A stretch of 64,000 nucleotides of DNA from PFJX01 sp964542455 (GTDB lineage: Bacteria > Pseudomonadota > Gammaproteobacteria > Burkholderiales > Thiobacillaceae): contig CAZIUC010000004.1 in the NCBI GenBank assembly GCA_964542455.1, forward strand, positions 1-64,000, given 5' to 3'. Below, in pieces: positions 1 to 7,836 of the stretch. Position numbers and translations under genes: made by a program. The first letter of the stretch is position 1. Every line of letters begins with the position of its first letter. The notes beneath the pieces were generated by a model that was not told where the DNA came from, did not search any database, and saw only the letters and a list, made by a program, of their open reading frames with translations.

Positions 1-55
1 CCGCGAGGGCGGCCGTACAGTCGGCGCCGGCGTGGTCGCGAAAGTCATCGAGTAA
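1..55 (+). CDS. tuf: Elongation factor Tu, C-terminal end (partial)
   Basis: Only the last 17 codons and the TAA stop lie in the window. They read REGGRTVGAGVVAKVIE, which is the standard C-terminus of bacterial EF-Tu, the GTPase that carries aminoacyl-tRNA to the ribosome. The stop is 14 bases before rpsJ, so the str and S10 operons appear to run together, as is usual in betaproteobacteria. The 5' part is cut by the window edge. Confidence 0.88.
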   Translation, partial: REGGRTVGAGVVAKVIE

Positions 56-69
56 TCAAGGCAACTACT

Positions 70-381
70 ATGTCAAACCAGAAAATCCGAATTCGTCTCA
101 AGGCCTACGATTACAAGCTGATCGATCAATCCGCCATGGAAATCGTCGATACCGCCAAGCGCACCGGCGCTGTCGTGAAGGGCCCCGTGCCTCTTCCCAC
201 CTCGATAGAGCGATTTGATATTTTGCGCTCTCCGCACGTGAACAAGACTTCACGTGATCAGCTTGAAATCCGTACCCATAAGCGTTTGATGGATATCGTC
301 GATCCCACTGACAAAACCGTCGATGCACTGATGAAGCTTGATCTTCCCGCTGGAGTGGATGTCGAGATCAAGTTGCAGTAA
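70..381 (+). CDS. rpsJ: 30S ribosomal protein S10 (NusE)
   Basis: The 103-residue product has the family's usual length and begins MSNQKIRIRLKAYDY, the typical S10 N-terminus. S10 sits in the 30S head and also serves as NusE in transcription antitermination with NusB. The central loop (SIERFDILRSPHVNK) is the conserved ribosome-inserted segment. It lies directly behind tuf and heads the S10 gene order. The ribosome-binding site is weak, so expression may be coupled to tuf. Confidence 0.97.
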   Translation: MSNQKIRIRLKAYDYKLIDQSAMEIVDTAKRTGAVVKGPVPLPTSIERFDILRSPHVNKTSRDQLEIRTHKRLMDIVDPTDKTVDALMKLDLPAGVDVEIKLQ

Positions 382-398
382 TTCAGGTTGCCTTAAGG

Positions 399-424
399 GC
401 GCGAGAGTGTATATACTCTCGCGC
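399..424 (+). promoter_or_regulatory. Long perfect hairpin in the rpsJ-rplC gap
   Basis: Arms GCGCGAGAGT and ACTCTCGCGC pair over 10 bp around the loop GTATAT. The downstream run is short (TTTCTA), so it resembles a weak terminator, an attenuator or an RNA processing/protein-binding hairpin. It lies inside a co-directional ribosomal operon, 55 bases before rplC. Function is inferred. Confidence 0.55.
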
Positions 425-479
425 TTTCTATTTGTAACCGCTGGCCAATTGTAGTCGGCGCCTTGAAAAGGAAACAAAA

Positions 480-1124
480 ATGAGTCTAGGCCTTGTCGGT
501 CGGAAGATTGGCATGACCCGCGTTTTCACAGAGGATGGTGTGTCTATTCCTGTGACTGTGCTGGATGTGTCGAACAACCGCGTCAGTCAAGTCAAGACGG
601 CCGCAACGGATGGTTATACCGCTGTCCAGGTCGCCTACGGCACGCGTAAGCCGAGTCGGATTACCAAGCCTGTTGCCGGTCATCTGGCCAAGGCCGGAGT
701 GGAAGCTGCTCGTGGTCTTGCGGAATTTCGTGTTACAGCGGAAGCGGTAGGGCAGCTTCTGCCTGGTGCCGTGCTTAATGCGGAGTTGTTCCAGCCCGGT
801 CAAATGGTTGATGTTTCTGGTGTCACGCAGGGTAAGGGTTTTGCTGGCACTATCAAGCGACACCACTTCAAGTCTCAGCGCGCCTCTCACGGTAACTCGC
901 GTTCACATAATGTTCCTGGTTCGATTGGTATGGCCCAGGACCCGGGTCGTGTATTCCCGGGGAAACGCATGTCCGGCCATCTTGGTGCGGTGCAACGTAC
1001 CGTGCAAAATCTGGAAGTCGTGCGTGTTGATGCCGCGCGGCAGCTGCTCCTGATCAAGGGGGCCGTTCCAGGTCCCAAGGGTGGCGATATCGTGGTCTGT
1101 CCTGCGGTCAAAGGAGCGGCGTGA
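480..1124 (+). CDS. rplC: 50S ribosomal protein L3
   Basis: The 214-residue product starts MSLGLVGRKIGMTRVF, the conserved L3 opening. It contains the central loop that reaches toward the peptidyl-transferase centre (SHGNSRSHNVPGSIG, then MAQDPGRVFPGKRMSGHLG). The GSIGMAQ segment carries the glutamine that PrmB methylates in relatives. L3 is an early assembly protein of 23S rRNA. A GGAAAC-type Shine-Dalgarno precedes the ATG, and the stop overlaps the rplD start by one base. Confidence 0.97.
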   Translation: MSLGLVGRKIGMTRVFTEDGVSIPVTVLDVSNNRVSQVKTAATDGYTAVQVAYGTRKPSRITKPVAGHLAKAGVEAARGLAEFRVTAEAVGQLLPGAVLNAELFQPGQMVDVSGVTQGKGFAGTIKRHHFKSQRASHGNSRSHNVPGSIGMAQDPGRVFPGKRMSGHLGAVQRTVQNLEVVRVDAARQLLLIKGAVPGPKGGDIVVCPAVKGAA

Positions 1125-1747
1125 TGGATCTGAAACTGATCAATGCACAGGGGCAGGATTCTGGCGCCGTGAGTGTTTCTGACGCGGTTTTTGCTCGTGA
1201 CTACAACGAAGCGCTGGTTCACCAGTTGGTTACTGCCTATATGGCAAATGCCCGGACGGGGGATCGTGCGCAGTTAACGAGAGCTGAAGTGCGCCACAGC
1301 ACGAAAAAGCCGTTCAAGCAGAAGGGCACCGGTCGTGCTCGCGCGGGTATGACTTCATCGCCCATCTGGCGTGGCGGTGGTCGTGCTTTTCCCAACAAGC
1401 CTGACGAGAACTTTAGCCAGAAGGTTAACCGCAAGATGTTCCGCGCCGGTATCGCGACGATTTTCTCGCGTCTTGCGCAGGATGGGCGCTTGACCGTGGT
1501 GGATAGTCTGGCCATTGAGGCGCCCAAGACCAGGATTCTCGCCGGCAAACTCAAGGAAATGGGGATTTCCAATCGCGTGCTGATTATTGCGCACGAAATT
1601 GATGAAAACCTGTGGCTTGCTTCCCGTAATCTGCCAAACGTCCTGCTTTTAGAGCCGCAGCATGCCGACCCGGTTAGTCTGATTCGTTTTGATCGCGTAC
1701 TCATGACGCGCGACGCAGTCAAGTCCATTGAGGAGATGTACGCATGA
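1124..1747 (+). CDS. rplD: 50S ribosomal protein L4
   Basis: The 207-residue protein begins MDLKLINAQGQ. Its extended loop KKPFKQKGTGRARAGM, followed by PIWRGGGRAFP, is the L4 segment that lines the peptide exit tunnel. ATG 1124 is preferred over the GTG at 1121 because AAGGAG at 1111-1116 is well spaced for it and it overlaps the rplC stop in a TGATG junction. In E. coli L4 also represses the S10 operon. The leader used there is not visible here. Confidence 0.96.
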   Translation: MDLKLINAQGQDSGAVSVSDAVFARDYNEALVHQLVTAYMANARTGDRAQLTRAEVRHSTKKPFKQKGTGRARAGMTSSPIWRGGGRAFPNKPDENFSQKVNRKMFRAGIATIFSRLAQDGRLTVVDSLAIEAPKTRILAGKLKEMGISNRVLIIAHEIDENLWLASRNLPNVLLLEPQHADPVSLIRFDRVLMTRDAVKSIEEMYA

Positions 1748-2055
1748 GCGCCGTACAGATGAAAGAGGAGCGCCTGCTCCAGGTCATCCTGGCGCCGGTT
1801 ATCTCTGAAAAGGCGACGATGCTTGCCGACAAGCGTGAGCAGGTCATTTTCCGTGTTGCCACAAGTGCAACCAAGCCCGAGATCAAGGCAGCTGTCGAGC
1901 TGTTGTTCAAGGTCCAGGTCAAGGGTGTGCAGGTCACCAATGTGAAGGGCAAGAGCAAGCGTTTTGGCCGATTCAACGGCAAGCGTTCTGATTGGAAGAA
2001 GGCGTATGTCTGCCTTAAGCCGGGTCAGGAACTCAACTTCGCGGCAGGAGAATAA
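1744..2055 (+). CDS. rplW: 50S ribosomal protein L23
   Basis: The 103-residue protein contains the L23 core (LLQVILAPVISEKATMLAD, then TKPEIKAAVELLFKVQVKGV and VNVKGKSKRFGR-like text). L23 lies at the tunnel exit and docks trigger factor and SRP. ATG 1744 overlaps the rplD stop (ATGA) and has a GAGGAG site upstream. A second ATG at 1759 lacks one, so the longer start is kept. Confidence 0.96.
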   Translation: MSAVQMKEERLLQVILAPVISEKATMLADKREQVIFRVATSATKPEIKAAVELLFKVQVKGVQVTNVKGKSKRFGRFNGKRSDWKKAYVCLKPGQELNFAAGE

Positions 2056-2058
2056 GTC

Positions 2059-2883
2059 ATGCTGGTAAAAGTAAAACCGACCTCCCCTGGCCGCCGTGCG
2101 GTGGTGAAGGTGGTCACGCCTGGTCTGCACAAGGGTAAGCCGGTAGCCTCGCTGGTCGAAAAGCAGAATAGCAAGGCGGGCCGTAACAACAACGGCCACA
2201 TCACTACGCGCCACAAGGGTGGTGGTCACAAGCAGCACTACCGTATTGTTGATTTCAAGCGCAACAAAGACGGCATTCCCGGCAAGGTGGAGCGTATAGA
2301 GTACGATCCCAACCGAAGCGCACATATCGCGCTTCTGCTTTACGTCGACGGTGAGCGTCGCTATATCATCGCGCCACGTGGTGTCGCTGTGGGAACGATT
2401 CTGATGAGTGGAGCGGAGGCTCCGTTCAAGCCGGGTAATTGCATGCCTCTGCGGAACATCCCTGTGGGTTCCACGATACATTGCATCGAAATGATGCCTG
2501 GCAAGGGCGCGCAGATTGCTCGATCGGCGGGTGCGAGTGTCCAGTTACTGGCGCGAGAAGGCACCTATGCTCAGCTTCGTTTGCGCTCAGGTGAAATTCG
2601 TCGCGTCCATGTCGATTGTCGCGCCACCCTGGGTGAAGTCGGCAACGAAGAACACAACCTGCGTTCTATCGGTAAGGCCGGTGCCATGCGTTGGCGTGGT
2701 GTGCGCCCAACAGTTCGTGGAACTGTGATGAACCCGGTTGACCATCCGCACGGTGGTGGTGAAGGCCGAACCGGTGAAGGCCGCGTGCCTGTTTCTCCTT
2801 GGGGTCAGCCTACCAAGGGCTACCGTACCCGTAACAATAAGCGTACCGATAGCATGATCGTGCGTCGCCGTCACAAAGCGTAA
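2059..2883 (+). CDS. rplB: 50S ribosomal protein L2
   Basis: The 274-residue product has the usual L2 length and reads VKPTSPGRRAVVKV near its N-terminus, with TRHKGGGHKQHYRIVDFKR after it. The C-terminal DHPHGGGEGRTGEGR holds the invariant histidine near the peptidyl-transferase centre. L2 is a primary 23S rRNA binder needed for subunit joining. It follows rplW by three bases, with GGAG in the rplW 3' end serving as its ribosome-binding site. Confidence 0.97.
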   Translation: MLVKVKPTSPGRRAVVKVVTPGLHKGKPVASLVEKQNSKAGRNNNGHITTRHKGGGHKQHYRIVDFKRNKDGIPGKVERIEYDPNRSAHIALLLYVDGERRYIIAPRGVAVGTILMSGAEAPFKPGNCMPLRNIPVGSTIHCIEMMPGKGAQIARSAGASVQLLAREGTYAQLRLRSGEIRRVHVDCRATLGEVGNEEHNLRSIGKAGAMRWRGVRPTVRGTVMNPVDHPHGGGEGRTGEGRVPVSPWGQPTKGYRTRNNKRTDSMIVRRRHKA

Positions 2884-2895
2884 GAGGTGAGTTGA

Positions 2896-3174
2896 ATGGC
2901 TCGTTCTGTAAAAAAAGGCCCCTTCGTTGACGGCCACCTGATGAAAAAGGTGCTGACCGCGTTGGCGGTGGGTGACAAGAAGCCGATCAAGACTTGGTCG
3001 CGTCGTTCCACAGTTCTGCCCGATTTCATCGGTCTGACGGTTGCTGTGCATAACGGTAACAAACATATCCCCGTGTACGTCACGGAAAACATGGTGGGCC
3101 ACAAGCTCGGCGAATTTGCACTGACCCGTACGTTCAAGGGTCACGCCGCCGACAAAAAGGCCAAGAAGAAGTAA
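2896..3174 (+). CDS. rpsS: 30S ribosomal protein S19
   Basis: The 92-residue product reads MARSVKKGPFVDGHLMKKV and later RSTVLPDFIGLTVAVHNGNK, both diagnostic of S19. S19 forms a complex with S13 in the 30S head near the A-site tRNA. AGAGGTGAG precedes the ATG. Its position between rplB and rplV is the standard order. Confidence 0.97.
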   Translation: MARSVKKGPFVDGHLMKKVLTALAVGDKKPIKTWSRRSTVLPDFIGLTVAVHNGNKHIPVYVTENMVGHKLGEFALTRTFKGHAADKKAKKK

Positions 3175-3185
3175 GGAGAGCAGCG

Positions 3186-3515
3186 ATGCAAGTATCAGCA
3201 ATTCTGCGTGGCACGCGGCTTTCCTCACAGAAGGCCCGTTTGGTCGCCGACATGGTGCGCGGTAAGCGCGTCGATCTGGCTCTGAATATCCTCACCTTCT
3301 CGCCGCAGAAGGCCGCCTTCACCATCAAGAAAGTGCTCGAATCGGCAATCGCCAATGCTGAGCACAACGAGGGCGCGGATATCGACGAACTGAAAGTTAG
3401 AACCATCTATGTCGACCAGGGCTCCAGCCTGAAGCGCTTCACCGCCCGGGCTAAAGGTCGCGGAAACCGCATCATCAAACCGACTTGTCACATCACTGTG
3501 ACGGTTGGCGACTGA
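3186..3515 (+). CDS. rplV: 50S ribosomal protein L22
   Basis: The 109-residue product contains LSSQKARLVADMVRGKRVDLAL and ends with the beta-hairpin region KRFTARAKGRGNRIIKPTCH. That hairpin lines the exit tunnel, where macrolide-resistance changes arise in other bacteria. An AAGGAGAGC site lies just before the ATG. It sits between rpsS and rpsC. Confidence 0.97.
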   Translation: MQVSAILRGTRLSSQKARLVADMVRGKRVDLALNILTFSPQKAAFTIKKVLESAIANAEHNEGADIDELKVRTIYVDQGSSLKRFTARAKGRGNRIIKPTCHITVTVGD

Positions 3516-3525
3516 AGGAAGGCAA

Positions 3526-4230
3526 ATGGGACAGAAGATTCATCCGATAGGATTCCGCCTGAGTGTCAATAAAGGCTGGACTTCCAAGTGGTATGCGAAT
3601 AGCAAAAATTATGCGGCCACACTGATCGAGGACATCAAGGTGCGCGACTTCCTCAAGAAGAAGCTTGCTCATGCCTCCCTGAGTCGCATCGTTATAGAGC
3701 GTCCGGCCAAGAATGCCCGTATTACTCTTTTCTCCTCACGACCCGGTGTGGTGATTGGCAAGAAGGGTGAGGACATCGAAGCTCTTCGCCGTCAACTCAA
3801 TGCAATGATGTCCGTGCCGGTTACACTGAACATCGAGGAAGTACGCAAGCCCGAGACTGATGCGCAGCTGATTTCCGATTCAATCGCCAATCAGCTTGAG
3901 AAACGAATCATGTTCCGCCGCGCCATGAAGCGGGCTATGCAGAATGCGATGCGCTTTGGTGCCCAGGGTATCAAGATCATGTCTGCCGGACGTTTGAACG
4001 GTATCGAAATCGCACGTACCGAGTGGTACCGCGAAGGACGAGTTCCTTTGCATACCCTGCGTGCTGATATCGACTATGGGTTCTCTGAAGCCAAGACCAC
4101 CTACGGGATCATTGGTATCAAAGTCTGGGTTTATAAGGGTGATGCACTGGCGCGTGGCGAAAAGCCTGTCGCAGCACCCGAGCCTGAGCGTCGGCCGCGT
4201 CGTCCGGCGACACGGGCAGGAAAGGAGTAA
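3526..4230 (+). CDS. rpsC: 30S ribosomal protein S3
   Basis: ATG 3526 gives 234 residues beginning MGQKIHPIGFRLSVNKGW, the classic S3 N-terminus, with GAAGGAAGG just upstream. An in-frame start at 3505 lies inside rplV and has no support. The type II KH domain carries VVIGKKGEDIEALRRQL. The tail is arginine/proline rich (PEPERRPRRPATRAGKE). S3 lies at the mRNA entry site, where it contributes to helicase activity. Confidence 0.97.
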   Translation: MGQKIHPIGFRLSVNKGWTSKWYANSKNYAATLIEDIKVRDFLKKKLAHASLSRIVIERPAKNARITLFSSRPGVVIGKKGEDIEALRRQLNAMMSVPVTLNIEEVRKPETDAQLISDSIANQLEKRIMFRRAMKRAMQNAMRFGAQGIKIMSAGRLNGIEIARTEWYREGRVPLHTLRADIDYGFSEAKTTYGIIGIKVWVYKGDALARGEKPVAAPEPERRPRRPATRAGKE

Positions 4231-4233
4231 CAC

Positions 4234-4650
4234 ATGCTTCAGCCAGCCAGAAAAAAGTACCGCAAGGAACAGAAGGGCCGAAATACCGGCCTGGCAACAC
4301 GCGGCGCGAAAGTGAGTTTCGGTGAATTTGGCCTCAAAGCAATTGCGCGTGGTCGCATTACCGCGCGCCAGATCGAAGCCGCCCGTCGTGCCATGACCCG
4401 ACACATCAAGCGTGGGGGCCGTATCTGGATCCGCATTTTCCCGGACAAGCCGATTTCCCAGAAACCTGCTGAAGTCCGTATGGGTAACGGCAAGGGTAAT
4501 CCTGAGTTTTACGTGGCTGAAATTCAGCCTGGTAAAGTGCTCTACGAAATGGAAGGTGTGGACGAAGTTACCGCGCGTGAGGCATTTCGCCTGGCCGCGG
4601 CCAAACTGCCCATCGCCACCACTTTTGTGACTCGCCATTTTGGGATCTGA
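4234..4650 (+). CDS. rplP: 50S ribosomal protein L16
   Basis: The 138-residue product begins MLQPARKKYRKEQKGRNTG and contains RAMTRHIKRGGRIWIRIFPDKP and VRMGNGKGNPEFYVAEI. Both are L16 signatures. L16 helps position tRNA in the A and P sites and joins late in 50S assembly. It is separated from rpsC by three bases and from rpmC by one, as expected within the S10 operon. Confidence 0.97.
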   Translation: MLQPARKKYRKEQKGRNTGLATRGAKVSFGEFGLKAIARGRITARQIEAARRAMTRHIKRGGRIWIRIFPDKPISQKPAEVRMGNGKGNPEFYVAEIQPGKVLYEMEGVDEVTAREAFRLAAAKLPIATTFVTRHFGI

Positions 4651-4651
4651 C

Positions 4652-4852
4652 ATGAAAGCGAATGAACTCAAGGCCAAATCTACGGAAGAACTTAAGCAGG
4701 AAGTGAAGGAATTGCTTCGTGCACAGTTCAGCCTGCGTATGCAGCTTTCCACCCAGCAGACCACCAAGACCCACGAGCTTCGCAAGGTTCGCCGTGACAT
4801 CGCCCGCGTGCGCACTGTCATGCGGGAACAGAAGCTTACGGCCGGCAACTGA
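4652..4852 (+). CDS. rpmC: 50S ribosomal protein L29
   Basis: ATG 4652 gives 66 residues beginning MKANELKAKSTEELKQEV. The text is a helical hairpin with LLRAQFSLRMQLSTQQ and RKVRRDIARVRTVM, typical of L29. An in-frame TTG at 4640 would overlap rplP and is rejected. L29 lies beside L23 at the tunnel exit. Confidence 0.95.
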   Translation: MKANELKAKSTEELKQEVKELLRAQFSLRMQLSTQQTTKTHELRKVRRDIARVRTVMREQKLTAGN

Positions 4853-4863
4853 CGAGCAGGATC

Positions 4864-5136
4864 ATGAGCGAACAACAAACTGTAAATGTCGCGCGCGCCC
4901 TCACCGGCACCATTGTCAGCGACAAGATGAACAAGACTGTAACGGTACTGGTGGAGCGTAAAGTCAAGCACCCCCTGTATGGCAAGATTATTCGTCTGTC
5001 CAAGAAATATCATGCGCACGACGAGAATAATGAGTTCGGCATGGGCGATGTCGTGGTGATCGAGGAATGTCGGCCGATCTCCAAGACCAAAGCCTGGCGT
5101 GTGGCACGTCTGATCGAAAAGGCGCACTTGGTGTAA
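4864..5136 (+). CDS. rpsQ: 30S ribosomal protein S17
   Basis: The 90-residue product contains LTGTIVSDKMNKTVTVLVERKV and HPLYGKIIRLSKKYHAHDE, the S17 OB-fold signature. GCAGGA lies just upstream of the ATG. S17 binds 16S rRNA early in assembly. It is the last gene of the S10 block here and is followed by a 179-base gap of hairpins before rplN. Confidence 0.97.
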   Translation: MSEQQTVNVARALTGTIVSDKMNKTVTVLVERKVKHPLYGKIIRLSKKYHAHDENNEFGMGDVVVIEECRPISKTKAWRVARLIEKAHLV

Positions 5137-5157
5137 ATAAAGCTTGCTTAGGCATGC

Positions 5158-5182
5158 GCCCGCCAATACAATGGCGGGCTTT
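5158..5182 (+). terminator. Terminator-like hairpin at the S10/spc boundary
   Basis: Arms GCCCGCCA and TGGCGGGC pair perfectly over 8 bp around the loop ATACAA and run into TTT. It lies 21 bases after the rpsQ stop and matches the classical S10/spc operon junction. The T run is short, so partial termination is as likely as complete. Confidence 0.6.
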
Positions 5183-5234
5183 CCAGTTCGCCACAATGGC
5201 GTTCTGGAGTTAACGTGTAACCAAGCGGTTACAC
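5183..5234 (+). promoter_or_regulatory. Two further hairpins upstream of rplN
   Basis: Stem 2 pairs CCAG/CTGG and CGCCA/TGGCG around CAA (5183-5207) with TT/TT mismatches. Stem 3 pairs GTGTAACC/GGTTACAC perfectly around AAGC (5215-5234). Together with the preceding terminator-like stem they fill the spc leader. They could be a translational operator, an attenuator or promoter-linked structure. Stem 3 as DNA is also a 16-bp interrupted palindrome. No function is proven. Confidence 0.5.
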
Positions 5235-5315
5235 AACAGATTCGCGTGAAAACGCGCAACCCGAACGGGATCCAAAACTGCCGGCTACTGTTGGTTGGCA
5301 AGTTGGAGAGAAAAC

Positions 5316-5684
5316 ATGATCCAGATGCAATCCACGTTGGACGTGGCTGACAACACCGGTGCGCGCACCGTTATGTGCATCAAGGTGTTGGGTGGCTCGA
5401 AGCGGCGTTATGCCGGTGTAGGCGACATCATCAAGGTCAGCATCAAGGATGCTGCGCCGCGTGGTCGCGTCAAGAAGGGCGACGTTTACAGTGCTGTGGT
5501 GGTGCGTACCGCCAAGGGTGTGCGTCGTCCCGATGGTTCGCTCATCAAATTCGACAAGAACGCGGCTGTCCTGCTCAACAACAAGCTTGAGCCTATCGGC
5601 ACCCGCATTTTCGGGCCTGTTACCCGTGAGCTGCGCACGGAGCGATTCATGAAGATCGTTTCGCTGGCGCCGGAAGTCCTGTAA
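5316..5684 (+). CDS. rplN: 50S ribosomal protein L14
   Basis: ATG 5316 gives 122 residues beginning MIQMQSTLDVADNTGAR, the near-invariant L14 opening. An in-frame start 21 bases upstream lacks support. TTGGAGAG lies upstream as ribosome-binding site. The body contains the conserved VVVRTAKGVRRPDGS and ends LAPEVL. L14 sits at the subunit interface and is the target of RsfS. It starts the spc block. Confidence 0.97.
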   Translation: MIQMQSTLDVADNTGARTVMCIKVLGGSKRRYAGVGDIIKVSIKDAAPRGRVKKGDVYSAVVVRTAKGVRRPDGSLIKFDKNAAVLLNNKLEPIGTRIFGPVTRELRTERFMKIVSLAPEVL

Positions 5685-5695
5685 GGAGCCTGATC

Positions 5696-6010
5696 ATGCG
5701 CAAGATTCGTAAAGGCGATGAAGTCATCGTCCTGACCGGAAAAGACAAGGGCAAACGCGGAACAGTGCTGCGTATGCTTGAGGAAAAGTTGGTGGTCGAG
5801 GGTGTTAATCGCGTGCGTAAGGCTGTCAAGCCTAACCCGATGCGTGGAACCACTGGCGGTTTCCAGGATAAAGACATGCCTATTCATCAATCCAACGTCG
5901 CGGTGTTCAATGCCGCCGCGGGCAAGGGTGATCGTGTGGGTATCAAAACATTGGAAGATGGGCGCAAGGTGCGTTTCTTCAAATCCAATGGCGAAGTGCT
6001 GAACACGTAA
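5696..6010 (+). CDS. rplX: 50S ribosomal protein L24
   Basis: The 104-residue product begins MRKIRKGDEVIVLTGKDKGKRG, the KOW motif of L24, and continues with VNRVRKAVKPNP and GGFQDKDMPIHQSNV. L24 initiates 50S assembly by binding domain I of 23S rRNA. TAAGGAGCC precedes the ATG, 11 bases after rplN. Confidence 0.97.
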   Translation: MRKIRKGDEVIVLTGKDKGKRGTVLRMLEEKLVVEGVNRVRKAVKPNPMRGTTGGFQDKDMPIHQSNVAVFNAAAGKGDRVGIKTLEDGRKVRFFKSNGEVLNT

Positions 6011-6019
6011 GGAGTGGTC

Positions 6020-6559
6020 ATGGCCCGTATGCACGATTACTACAAAGACACGGTTGTCAAGCAGCTTATGGATCGCTTTGGCTACAAGTCGGTAATGGAA
6101 GTGCCTTGTGTTACAAAAGTCACCCTGAACATGGGGGTGGGTGAGGCGGTTGGTGACAAGAAGGTCATGGAGCACGCTGTTAGTGATATGACCAAGATTG
6201 CTGGTCAGAAGCCTGTGGTGACGCTTTCCCGCAAGTCGATTGCCGGCTTCAAGATTCGCGACCACTACCCGGTGGGTTGCATGGTTACCCTGCGACGCGA
6301 ACGCATGTACGAATTCCTGGATCGTCTGATCAGTGTCGCGATACCGCGTATACGTGACTTCCGGGGAATTGGTGGGAAGGGATTTGATGGCCGCGGCAAC
6401 TACAACATGGGCGTCAAGGAACAGATCATCTTTCCGGAAATCGAGTATGAAAAGATTGATACGCTGCGTGGGATGAATATCACCATCACCACGACTGCCA
6501 AGACCGATGAAGAAGCCAGAGCTCTTCTTTCGGCGTTCAAGTTTCCTTTCAAGAATTGA
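6020..6559 (+). CDS. rplE: 50S ribosomal protein L5
   Basis: ATG 6020 gives 179 residues, the usual L5 length. The text contains KVTLNMGVGEAVGDKK and PVGCMVTLRRERMYEFLDRL, followed by RDFRGIGGKGFDGRGNYNMG. L5 binds 5S rRNA and contacts P-site tRNA. AAGGAG lies at 6009-6014. In E. coli the S8 repressor site overlaps this gene's start. That site was not confirmed here. Confidence 0.97.
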   Translation: MARMHDYYKDTVVKQLMDRFGYKSVMEVPCVTKVTLNMGVGEAVGDKKVMEHAVSDMTKIAGQKPVVTLSRKSIAGFKIRDHYPVGCMVTLRRERMYEFLDRLISVAIPRIRDFRGIGGKGFDGRGNYNMGVKEQIIFPEIEYEKIDTLRGMNITITTTAKTDEEARALLSAFKFPFKN

Positions 6560-6566
6560 GGTTGCG

Positions 6567-6872
6567 ATGGCTAAGCTCGCACTGATCAACCGTGAAGCAA
6601 AACGTCGCGCCACGGTGAAGAAGTTTGCTGCAAAGCGTTTGGCGCTCAAGGCAATCATCAATGATGTCAACCTGGACGACAGCGACCGTATGGATGCGCG
6701 TCTTAAGCTCCAGACGTTGCCGCGCAACGCCAGTGAGAGTCGCCTGCGCAACCGTTGCGCGTTGACCGGACGCCCGCGTGGTGTGTTCCGTAAGTTCGGC
6801 CTGTGCCGTCACAAGATCCGCGAGTTCGCCATGAAGGGTGAAATTCCCGGCGTGGTCAAGGCTAGCTGGTAA
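6567..6872 (+). CDS. rpsN: 30S ribosomal protein S14 (long, zinc-free form)
   Basis: ATG 6567, after a TTGAGG site, gives 101 residues, the long S14 type. Only two cysteines remain in the region that holds the zinc ribbon of the short form (NRCALTGRPRG and FGLCRHKIRE), so this is a zinc-independent S14. The C-terminus GEIPGVVKASW is invariant. S14 works with S3 and S10 in the 30S head. Confidence 0.97.
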   Translation: MAKLALINREAKRRATVKKFAAKRLALKAIINDVNLDDSDRMDARLKLQTLPRNASESRLRNRCALTGRPRGVFRKFGLCRHKIREFAMKGEIPGVVKASW

Positions 6873-6883
6873 GGGGTGCATAT

Positions 6884-7279
6884 ATGAGCATGAGTGATCC
6901 CATCGCCGACATGCTGACCCGTATTCGTAACGGTCAGATGGTCGAGAAAGTTACGGTAAAGATGCCGTCCTCCAAGCTTAAGAACGCGATCGCCCAAGTC
7001 CTCACGGACGAGGGTTATATCGATGGTTACAAAGTTCATGAGAACGGTGGATTGCCGGAAATGGAAGTGGCGCTGCGCTATTACGCGGGCCGTCCTGTCA
7101 TTGAAAAAATCGAACGCATCAGCCGCCCAGGTCTGCGCATTTACAAGGGTCATGACAATCTGCCTCGTGTAATGAACGGTCTCGGTGTCGCCATTGTTTC
7201 CACATCACAGGGTGTCATGACCGACCGTAAGGCGCGCTCCCTCGGTGTTGGCGGCGAAGTTCTTTGCGTTGTGGCGTGA
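6884..7279 (+). CDS. rpsH: 30S ribosomal protein S8
   Basis: The 131-residue product reads MSDPIADMLTRIRNGQ and ends with STSQGVMTDRKARSLGVGGEVLCVVA, both S8 hallmarks. Two in-frame ATGs six bases apart (6884 and 6890) are possible starts. The first is kept because TAAGGGG is upstream. S8 binds helix 21 of 16S rRNA and in E. coli represses the spc operon. Confidence 0.97.
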   Translation: MSMSDPIADMLTRIRNGQMVEKVTVKMPSSKLKNAIAQVLTDEGYIDGYKVHENGGLPEMEVALRYYAGRPVIEKIERISRPGLRIYKGHDNLPRVMNGLGVAIVSTSQGVMTDRKARSLGVGGEVLCVVA

Positions 7280-7287
7280 GGTAAAAG

Positions 7288-7821
7288 ATGTCGCGCGTTG
7301 CCAAAAATCCTGTTTCTGTGCCGACTGGTGTTGAAGTCAATCTCACCAGCGACGCTATCACCATCAAGGGTCCTCTCGGTCTCTTGAAGCAATCTCTGGT
7401 TTCCCATGTCAGTGTCACGCACGCTGATGGTCATCTGCAGGTTGCTACCGCCAATGATTCCCGCCAAGCGCACGCCATGTCCGGAACCATGCGGGCACTG
7501 TTGGCCAATATGATCCTCGGAGTAACCAAAGGCTTTGAGCGCAAACTGACGTTGGTTGGTGTTGGTTACCGTGCTCAGGCCCAAGGTAACAAGCTCAATC
7601 TGACCCTGGGTTTCTCGCACCCGGTCGAGCACATCATGCCTGAAGGTATCAAGGTTGAGACGCCTACCCAGACAGAGGTTTTGATCAAGGGTATGGATAA
7701 GCAGGTGGTCGGCCAAGTTGCAGCTGATGTGCGTGCGTACCGCAAGCCCGAACCATACAAGGGCAAGGGCGTGCGTTATTCGGATGAAGTTGTGGTCCGT
7801 AAAGAGACCAAGAAGAAATAA
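7288..7821 (+). CDS. rplF: 50S ribosomal protein L6
   Basis: The 177-residue product contains the first-domain text VAKNPVSVPTGVEVNL and the second-domain signature PEPYKGKGVRYSDE. L6 binds near the GTPase-associated centre. GAGGTAAA lies before the ATG, eight bases after rpsH. Confidence 0.97.
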   Translation: MSRVAKNPVSVPTGVEVNLTSDAITIKGPLGLLKQSLVSHVSVTHADGHLQVATANDSRQAHAMSGTMRALLANMILGVTKGFERKLTLVGVGYRAQAQGNKLNLTLGFSHPVEHIMPEGIKVETPTQTEVLIKGMDKQVVGQVAADVRAYRKPEPYKGKGVRYSDEVVVRKETKKK

Positions 7822-7836
7822 CCTGGAGCGATTGCA

